From assembly GCF_019703515.2 (NCBI RefSeq), contig NC_059349.1:29571744-29635743 (forward strand): 64,000 nucleotides of DNA. Reading direction: 5' to 3'. Each line of letters starts with the position of its first letter. The stretch's first letter is position 1. The notes below the pieces were generated by a model. The model worked only from the letters and a program-made list of their open reading frames with translations. It was not told the DNA's origin and ran no database searches. The translations under genes were made by a program, and so were the position numbers. Of the stretch, positions 55,961-64,000 are shown piece by piece. The DNA is from Myxocyprinus asiaticus (lineage: Eukaryota > Chordata > Actinopteri > Cypriniformes > Catostomidae).

Positions 55961-57680
55961 CGTAAGTGCACTGAACTTTTGTTTCAAGGATGTTTTCTCC
56001 CTCGAAGGTGCATTGTTTGTTTGGATTCATTCTTGATGTGGTTTTTAATTGAGAGGGCATTATTAGTGGGGATTTGTTGTGATTCCAGTATCTCAGTTGG
56101 TGGTGAACTCTCAATGGAAACTAACTCTAGCCTGAGATTAGTATTCACCATTGTGTGTACCTCAAACTAAATGGGTATTGATCTTTTAAAATGGGACCAA
56201 TTAAAGGACTACTGTGAAAAGCACTAAGGACCACATTTATGGTGTGATAGCTACAAAAATTAAATCTGGGTGAGGCATTACATTGGGGTCTATCCATAAA
56301 TGTTGAAATACTGCTTCAAAACTAACACAAATGTGCAGTAACATGATTTTAGTGAATTTTGCTTGCTAACCTTTAAGTTATATGCAGTTTTACAGCTTTG
56401 GTGCTGTCAAGTCATGATGCCACAAACTAAACAACTGTTAAAAGTGACTTTTTACAGCTCAATGCATAGGTTTTAATGGAAGTACTCAGTCACAAGGTTT
56501 TTAAAAAAGAAAACTCAAAATTGGCCCCATTCACTTCCCTATTTCAACTGAATTCCCAGGGTCTAGTTTTTCAAATAGTCCCTGTTCACACAGCAGTAGA
56601 ATATGGTTGTCAGACCTGTTTTTGAGTGCTTAATACAGTTGTTCACACTCAAATAACCATCTTGTGTGTTAAAACTGCATTCTGTAACCAAACCAAATTC
56701 TGTTCAGGTCTCACAACCACATTCTTGGCAAACCTGTGCTGTGAGAATGGAACACTACCGGACAACTATTTGTCCGTTACTGTACACGAGCACCAGGCTG
56801 GACTGGGACATAATTTCAGGCTGGGAGTCTAGCACTCATCCAGGCCACTCAAACCCACAACAAATTTTAGAACCACAGCTGATGTTGGGGATAATTTAAC
56901 AATACACTTTATGCTAAGATAACAACAGCATTGTGTCAATGATCTAGGTGGGAATTTCGAGTGCTTACATTAGTGGAAACCTATGACATAAGGGTTGTGA
57001 TGTCCACCCTGAGGTGGAAAAAAAAAATGATTGTGAGACACCTCAGGAAACTGACTATATGTGACTGGTTTGACAGCCACCACACGACCAACCATAAACC
57101 CACTTACCTGAAAAAAAATTGACATTCTGTGATTGTGTGTTTCTTTTCTATCTATGGTGTAGACAAAAGTATATTAGCCAAACTGTCATGGATTTTTAAT
57201 CTGATTTTTTAATATTATTTTAGCATTGTGGTATCACATTAAATGGCATCTTTGACTTTTAAAGAATCTCTGGCACTAAAAACCTAGTTTTGACCATAGG
57301 ACTGATATGGAGATGGATAAATGGCTCGCCGTGAAATATTGTTCAACAGTGCTCAGAAATACTCTTTCACTAACTACATTTTTTAGTGTCTGCAATTATT
57401 CACAGCAGTTTGGTCGTTTTAAGATTCATTTCTATAAATCCTACTTAATACGCCACTTAGCGCTCAAAGCGAGCTAATAAACTACAGAAGTATTTGTCTA
57501 TGGTTAATATTTCTTTATTCACGCTGTTTATTGTAATTGTGCTGACGAATTGTAATATTCATTATCCTACTAGCGCATATCGAGCATTGTCTTATTTTGT
57601 TGACGAATATAATAAACCGCTTTACTGGCTGAAGGTGTCAAACCTGTGAAGACTACTGCTATTTAAGGGCGTGGCAATAG
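55961..57680. other. Intergenic DNA between buc and the small gene
   Basis: It contains the repeat at 56930-57070, related to 49800-50000. No exon with both splice signals and protein character was found. Confidence 0.5.
56930..57070 (+). repeat. Dispersed repeat, related to 49800-50000
   Basis: See the related copy: GAGTGCTTACATTAGTGGAA, GTCCACCCT, ACACCTCAGGAAACTG. Confidence 0.6.
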
Positions 57681-57773
57681 GGTTTGAGGGCTTTTCTATT
57701 GGCTGTCACGTTTGCTGCGGGAGTAGCACATAGCTTTTACAGTATAGCCTTTGAAGAAGGCAGAGAGTGAAGT
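57663..57773 (+). promoter_or_regulatory. Candidate promoter and 5' UTR of the small gene
   Basis: A GGGCGTGGC box (57668) and a CTATTGGCTG CCAAT-type box in reverse (57697) lie about 70-110 bases before the ATG at 57774. No clear TATA is placed. Confidence 0.4.
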
Positions 57774-60700
57774 ATGACAGACGAGGCTGCTCTTCATACG
57801 ATATTCAGCGTTTGGAGAGATGAAAGAAGACATTATGAACTAGAAGAGGGTGAGTTATTTTTATGCTGTAAGAGAAACAATTGAGACACAATGGCTTTCC
57901 TGCTTTGTGTTTTCGCACAAAGTTTGTGCTAAATTAAATTATCAGTGTTCCCCCATGTGATCGACATAGTAAACAACAAACAAAACCTTTCTGTGCTCCA
58001 AATCAGTTTTTGTTATAGTACATCGACATATGCTTGTTGGATAACATCCTTAGCAGCGGGTTTGCAGTTATAAACTGCGCTTAACGTGTAAGGGGCCATT
58101 CACACACAATGCGTTTTTACGCCCGTCCGCACTGTTTTTTAAATTGTTTTCGCATGTAATCATGCGCTAGACGGACGTCTTTGATCGTTGCGACGCGTCT
58201 CGGTATTTATTTATTTATTTTTCAGCGTCTCGTGCAAGACGCCTTGTCAAGTTAAAAACGCATTTCGAGACGTGTTTTCTCCGTGGCACTTTTTTCTGTT
58301 TTTTTTTTTTTTTTTTTTAGCACAAGGATGTGTTCGGTGTGAACGGCCCCTACGACATGCCATGCGTCTGGTTATGAGGTTGTTGTTGTTGTTGTTATTA
58401 CACCGATTTTGTAACCTGACTACAATAAGTAAGGCGATATATGTAATGGATTGTTTTCCAAAATAGTATTTGTTTGGAGAACACAACAGGCGCCTAATTT
58501 GTTTTATTATTTTATTGCAACCGTGTAGTACGGTAGGAGGATCTTGCACTGTTAATTCCAGGATCATCTTGAGCAGCTCTGTATCTCCGTCTCTGTTCCG
58601 GTTGAAGTTTTGTTTTGATTGTTCAGAGAAAAACCACAATGGGTGTGTTTAAATAACCTAGTATGCTGCCTACCTAGACATAACTTTGGGTATCATAGGG
58701 GCTTTCCGAGTCCTGCGCACCTATGCTAACGCACAAAAATGCTAAGCAGCTCAGGTTTTGAGACACAGCCAATGGGAACTAGTCTAAATATGCAAGTCTT
58801 TGAAAACAGACTCTCCTTGATAATGCCTGTGCATGTCACGCCATGCAAAATATTTGGGTTAAAACCCCAACCTTTGTCTCTTAAAATGTGTTTCTGTCTC
58901 CAACTTTAACAGACATTTTGAAATCAGGGGCAGTTTGCAAAGCTCTTTGACTTTACTGTGTCCTTGTGGCTTGATTAGTAAATTCCACTGACATTATCTT
59001 ACATTATCTCATCTCAGGGATGTGCTATCAGATGCTGAATGATCCACTCAACATCGAGTGCCCTTTTCTCTTTGCATGTAGATTTGAGATATGAACCTCA
59101 GTACACAGTGATACACAGGTACAGTGTATGCCAGTGCTTATTTGCATGGCTATTTTATTTCAAATAATCCAAAAAGTCAGAGGACATTGTGCCATAGAGG
59201 GACTCATACACAAACGAAATGAAATATGATCCTCGCAACACAGTCATCCACAGGTACAGTTTATGCCGACTGCGCCTATCTGCAAAGCCCATAATTATAT
59301 TATTTCTCAAAAAAAAAAAAAAAAAAAGCAAAAAGAGAGATCGTAGTGGCATAGAGGGACTCATACACTAATGAAATGAGCAATTTCATCATATTCTGAT
59401 CTGTCATTGTTTCAATATGATTCTCTGAACAGGTAGCGTGTATGCTTATTGCACCAATCTGCAGAGCCCATAACTTTATTCTTTTTAAATATTCTCAAAA
59501 AAATGAGACTGTAGGGGGTTAGATAAATACATTCACTAACAAAATCATGGATTATGTCATATTCTGAAGTAACATTATTCAAAAATTATCATCAGAACAC
59601 AGCCATCTGTGCCAAACTACATAGCCTATAACTAATTTTTTTTTAATATTTTCAAAAAAACGAGACCGTAGTGGGCTAGAGAAATACATTCACTAATGAA
59701 ATCACGCATTACATCATATTCTGATGTAACATTATTAAAAAATTATCTTTGGAACACAGCCATCTACAAGTACAGTATATGCCGATTGCACCTGTCTGCA
59801 TAGCTCATAACTATATTATTTAAAATATAAAAAATAAAAAATAAACTTTGGCATATAGAGGGACTCTTACACTAATGAAATGAGCAATTTCATCATATTC
59901 TGATGTGTTATGTTTGAAATATGATTCTCGGAACACAGCCACCCACAGGTACTGTATATGTGGCAAATATTCTCAAAAATCTGAATGTAAAAATGTAGAA
60001 AGGAAGAGAAATTCAGAAATCGAGGTAAATAGTAAATGGCTTAAAGCTGTGTATATGGTTTTTTTCTGCAAATATAAACATATAACAATGTCACATGTAT
60101 TGCATATACAGCTTGAATAAAAATTAACATTGTGCCTGACTCAATATATACTAATGCAACCGGAGATATGCAAAAAGCTGGACCAATCTTTCAGTGTGAA
60201 CATTGCCAGAGTCAATAATGAAATATATATACACACACACGCACACACACTACCGGTCAAAAGTTTTGAAACACTCATTCTTTATTATATTTTTTTTTTC
60301 ACATTTTAAAATAATAGTAAAGTCATCAAAACTATGGAATAACATAAGTGGAACTATGGGAATTATCTTGTGACTAAACAAAATCCAAAATAAATCAAAA
60401 CTGTGTTATATTTTAGCGTCTTCAAAGTAGTCACCCTTTGCCTAGACATTTTCTCAACCAACTTCTTGAGGTATCACCCTGGGATGCTTTTTAAACAGTA
60501 TTGAAGGAGTTCCCATCTATGTTGGGCACTTATTGGCTGCTTTTCTTTATTATTTGGTCCAAGTCATCAATTTCAAAAACTTTTTTTATTTATTTTAATT
60601 AAATTTTAGTTTTATAAGGAAATAAATTAATGTGGTGGCACAATTATATTTTTGTCTACAAAACTAATTTCAAACATTTAAGCATACGCCTTCAGATCAA

Positions 60701-61942
60701 AAGATTTTTAAGATCATGAGAAACATTTCAGTCAAGTGTTTCAAAACTTTTGACCGGTAGTGTATACACTGGCAGCTGAAAGTTTGGAATAATGTTCAGA
60801 TTTTGCTGTTTCATAAGGTACTTTAATTCACCAAAGTGTCATTCAACTGATCACAAAGTATAGTCAGGACATTACTGTAAAAAAACAACACCATCACTAT
60901 TTGAAAAAAGTTATTTTTTGTCAAATCTAGACAGGCCCTATTTCCAACAGCCATCACTCCAACACATTATCCTTGAGTAATCATGCTAAATTGCTAATTT
61001 GGTACTAGAAAATCACTTGCCATTATATTGAACACAGCTGAAAGCTATTTGGTTCGTTAAATGAAGCTTAACATTGTCTTTGTGTTTTTGAGTTGCCACA
61101 GTATGCAATAGACTGGCATGTCTTGAGGTCAATATTAGGTCAAAAATGGCAAAAAAGAAACAGCTTTCTCTAAAAACCCATCATTCAAACATTGTTTTGA
61201 GGAATGAAGGCTATACAATGCTTGCAGTTGCCAAATGATTTTATACTAAGGTGCACTCTACAGTCTTCAAATACAAAGAATAACTGGCTCTAACAAGGAC
61301 AGAAAGAGATGTGTAAGGCCAGATGTGCATCAGAGTCTCTAGTTTGAGAAATAGACACCTCACATGTCCTCAGCTGACAGCTTCATTGAATTCTACCCGC
61401 TAAACACCAGTTCATGTATAACAGTAAAGAGAAGACTCAGGGGTGCAGGCCTTATGGGAAGAATTGCAAAGAAAAAGACACTTTTGAAACAGAAAATCAA
61501 AAAGAAAAGGTTAGAGTGGGCAAAGAAACACAGACATTGGACAACAGATAATTGGAAAAGAGTGTTATGGATCTTAACCCCATTGAGCTTTTGTGGGATC
61601 AGCTAGACTGTAAGGTGCGTGAGAAGTGCCCAACAAGACAGCCACATCTATGGCAAGTGCTAAAGGAAGCGTGGAGTGAAATGTCACATGAGTATCTGGA
61701 CAATCTGACAGCTAGAATGCCAAGGATCTGCAAAGCTGTCATTGCTGCACGTGGAGGATTTTTTGATGAATACTATGTGAAGTAGTTAAATGTTTTTTTT
61801 TGTTTTTTTTTATGTCATTTTTCACGTTATTAATGTCCTGACTATACATTGTGATCAGCTGAATGCCACTTTGGTGAAGAAAAGTACCAATTTCTTTCCA
61901 TAAGAGCAAAATCTGTACATGATTCCAAACTTTTGGCTGCCA

Positions 61943-61991
<49 letters not shown>

Positions 61992-62929
61992 ATGAATGAT
62001 AACATTTAAATTAAGTAGGGTTATAATAAATACTCGTATATGAATGTCATTAATCATTTGTGAATTTGTGAATCACATCTTCCTGAATAACCCTTTTATA
62101 CTGAAATGGTTATTATAATTGTTGATTTTTTTTTTTTTTTTTTTTTTTTAACTCTGTAACTTTGCAACTGCTTTTCTAAGGCACTTTACTCCTGGTAGCT
62201 CAACCATACGCAGATGGTCAACACACTTTCAAGGTACACTTAATACATCTTCTTAATGACTTTAGATTCTAACTTTTACAAATCAAAACTTTATGGAACT
62301 TTTTACCAAACATATTGTCCTAATTATTTGTTCTATAAAGTTCTGTACCAGAACAATTGTAACCAGTCAAAGAGCTGGACAAGTGTAACTTTTTATTTCC
62401 TCCATATTGGTAACTGCACTGGAGAGGAGAGAGCAGGTTTTCAGTTGCCCTTAGACATCTAAGCTGAGGACCATTCTAATAAAAAGTCTGTCACTGGCAT
62501 AACCATGTAAGTTATATGATTTAAAGATACATGATCATTCATGTTACTTAGACTAAAATTCTGGCATCATGTCCTAAAAAAGGAAGTCATATTTTTCATT
62601 TTTATTGTTATCTCAGGTATCAATCCCACAAGCAGTATGCAGCATATCCCTGACTTAAATGGTATAGAAGTACATAGGTAACTACTTCTATCCTCTTCAC
62701 CACTAAGCAAGTGATGGAGATATTTCTTTTTTTTATCCAAAATTTGTTTACCCAAAAGCTAGCCTGGGACTATCACTTTTTTCATATTGTAAGAGACAGA
62801 CTGTCTCTGAACAGAGTTGTGTGTTTCTACCCAGACAGATGCTGTCACACAACTTCCAGAGAGAGGAACTACCACTCACCAAAATACACACATATAGTGA
62901 TGCACAGGGAAGACATTATAGAGGACTGA
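57774..62929 (+). CDS. Unrecognised small gene, 4 exons, 86 residues
   Basis: Exon 1 (57774-57849) starts MTDEAALHTIFSVWRDERRH and ends GAGG|GTGAGT. Exon 2 (59082-59118) follows TTTGCATGTAG and reads LRYEPQYTVIH. Exon 3 (62181-62233) follows a long T-run and TTTTCTAAG and reads HFTPGSSTIRRWSTHFQ. Exon 4 (62835-62929) follows TTTCTACCCAG and reads RCCHTTSRERNYHSP to a TGA. The exons total 261 bases and every junction keeps frame. An AATAAA signal sits at 63068. The protein is basic and rich in Arg, His and Tyr, with no signal peptide, membrane segment or known domain that I recognise. Exon 1 is well supported; later exons are predictions from splice sites and phase, and other exons may exist. 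Confidence 0.5.
58089..58350. mobile_element. MITE with GGGGCC inverted ends
   Basis: AGGGGCCATTCACACACAAT and, inverted, AGGGGCCGTTCACACCGAAC mark the two ends of a short non-coding element in intron 1 of the small gene. Confidence 0.65.
59082..59965 (+). repeat. Degenerate tandem array of about 178-bp units carrying an exon-like piece
   Basis: Five to six units, with matching points at 59119, 59254, 59433, about 59612, 59770 and 59949. Each unit has a segment like AATATGATTCTCGGAACACA, ending CACAG then GTACAGT or close to it, a TATGCCGATTGCACC stretch, an A/T run, and CATAGAGGGACTCATACACT or close to it. The first unit overlaps exon 2 of the small gene. Confidence 0.7.
60246..60764 (-). 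mobile_element. Tc1-like relic with CACTACCGGTCAAAAG ends
   Basis: CTACCGGTCAAAAGTTTTGA at 60250 is repeated inverted at 60736-60762. The interior has a decayed transposase C-terminus on the minus strand. The right end is bounded by TA, directly abutting the next element. Confidence 0.75.
60767..61946 (+). mobile_element. Deletion derivative of a Tc1-like transposon
   Basis: The ends CACTGGCAGCTGAAAGTTTG and, inverted, CACTGGCAGCCAAAAGTTTG. The plus-strand frame keeps an N-terminal start (MAKKKQLSL at about 61146), a middle (EWAKKHRHWTTDNWKRVLW) and the C-terminus (DLNPIELLWDQL). The joint near 61568 removes both catalytic aspartates. It cannot move on its own. Confidence 0.82.
61949..61989. 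repeat. (TA)n microsatellite
   Basis: About 20 TA units just beyond the Tc1 derivative, probably grown from its TA target site. Confidence 0.9.
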
Positions 62930-63067
62930 TATTTCAATGGAATATTTATTTGTTAAAATATTTATTCATGTTCGATTTTCAATTATTTCATCCCAATCAT
63001 TTATTAATGTATTCAGCTAATAATTGATACAAGAGCATTCTTACTACAGTTTTCCATTTTAATTGAA

Positions 63068-63073
63068 AATAAA
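63068..63073 (+). terminator. Candidate poly(A) signal of the small gene
   Basis: AATAAA about 140 bases after the predicted TGA. Confidence 0.45.
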
Positions 63074-63089
63074 AGTATTTAATTGACAC

Positions 63090-64000
63090 AAGCATTGCTG
63101 TTATTTTTTTTCACCGTAAAACCCTAATAGTGACTACAATGTATTATGAGACCAGATAGAGGGGTACAGAAGAAATGTGTGTGTGTCATGAATCATGAAC
63201 ATCATGCATCACGAGCAACATGAACCTTAACTCTTAATTTTAAGTGTGATCACCCACAGCCGTTAGAGCATAGGTGCCCAAACAATGGCCCGCGTGATTA
63301 CCTTTGATTTGGCCCACCTTGCCATAGATGAAAAAAGGGGGATAAAATATGGCATTGATGCAGCTCTTTGTTTTTAATTAATCTATTTGTTTAAACATTT
63401 TTGTTTTATTTTTGCATTACAAAAACTATAGCATATTTAAAAAGTAGAGAGTGTAAGTGATTTAATTTTTTTTAAATGTATATGTGTACTTCAATGACCT
63501 TCAATGATAAGTGCTGTCTGAAAGTTCGCTCCATTGGCTATCCCAAGTGCCACCCCAAAATCTTCACTGCGATTGGCCAGCTCCAAAGTCGGAGGTGTGC
63601 CTTCAATACCGCGACTGAACCTTGTTGGTTTAAAATGGAGCGGGAACTGAAGCAGTGTCAAGAAATGACTGGTAATTAGGTGGACTCACGGAACAGTGCG
63701 TACAGTCATCCGAAATGAAATATGGCTTCAATACGTTGTGCCGCATTTCATATCCGCGTGAACGCGATTACTGAAGCGGGCTTGATAAAGTCAGGTGAGT
63801 CATTTCAGTCTAAACGACACTCCAAACACAGCACAACATTACGACAAGCACAATAACTGAACAGACCAGTATTCTCAATAACCCCTTTTCTGCCCTGCCA
63901 GTAATCTAATTCTTCATATTTCATCTTCTTATTCTGACTTTAGCCCGTTTTGGGGTGTATATAACGTCTGTGTGCATCATACTGTAATTCGTTTGTCAAA
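63090..64000. other. Flanking DNA at window end
   Basis: No convincing exon is seen. About 63265-63330 (GGTGCCCAAACAATGGCCCGCG) looks repeat-like. The open frame at 63476-63679 lacks support. Confidence 0.4.

Noticed and set aside
59024..59101. Alternative exon after CTCATCTCAG reading MCYQMLNDPLNIECP
   Set aside because: The phase fits exon 1, but no donor follows before a TGA. The exon at 59082 has both signals and fits the downstream exons better.
1..64000. CRISPR arrays, bacterial operons, tRNA or rRNA genes
   Set aside because: None seen. Tandem repeats here are microsatellites or the 178-bp array, and the only tRNA-like sequence is a SINE head.

Overview
This window is nuclear DNA of a teleost fish, most likely a cypriniform. 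The reasons are a vertebrate-style bucky ball (buc) gene, vertebrate splice signals, and a dense load of fish-type repeats (Tc1, hAT, L2-like LINE, DIRS, Gmr1-like Ty3 elements, a tRNA-derived SINE, TTAA-target elements). There are no bacterial operons, no CRISPR array and no recognisable tRNA or rRNA gene. The supplied reading frames do not assemble the genes. All three genes below were built by eye from splice sites, codon phase and protein similarity, and exon phases close in every case except one base.

Layout. 1-24.4 kb has no host gene that I can see. It holds a DIRS-type tyrosine recombinase end with inverted terminal sequence (1-1 kb), a minus-strand L2-like LINE (1.08-4.5 kb), a second LINE with an inverted 5' part (4.95-8.1 kb) lying in a decayed Ty3/gypsy element whose integrase precedes its reverse transcriptase (8.1-11.8 kb), a composite hAT (15.3-16.5 kb), a Tc1 inside another Tc1 (18.0-21.1 kb) and a SINE (23.4-23.8 kb).

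24.4-51.1 kb is rnf31 (HOIP, the catalytic subunit of the linear ubiquitin ligase LUBAC) on the minus strand: one probable 5' UTR exon and 22 coding exons, 1064 codons plus stop once a single extra base in the PUB-domain exon is discounted. PUB, B-box-like, three NZF, UBA, RING1-IBR-RING2 and LDD domains appear in the expected order, and the catalytic cysteine is present. Its introns are full of transposons, several with clear target-site duplications.

52.1-55.8 kb is buc on the plus strand, head-to-head with rnf31 about 1 kb away: 6 coding exons, 643 residues. It is the maternal organiser of the Balbiani body and germ plasm. It ends in an RG-rich tail.

57.7-63.1 kb appears to hold a small unrecognised plus-strand gene: four coding exons with compatible phases giving 86 residues, good splice signals and a poly(A) signal. 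Its second exon is followed by a degenerate tandem array of about 178-bp units, each carrying an exon-like piece. The rest is transposon relics and AT-rich DNA.

The three genes have no evident joint pathway. The window is best read as a repeat-rich locus with one immune-signalling gene, one germline gene and one possible new small gene.
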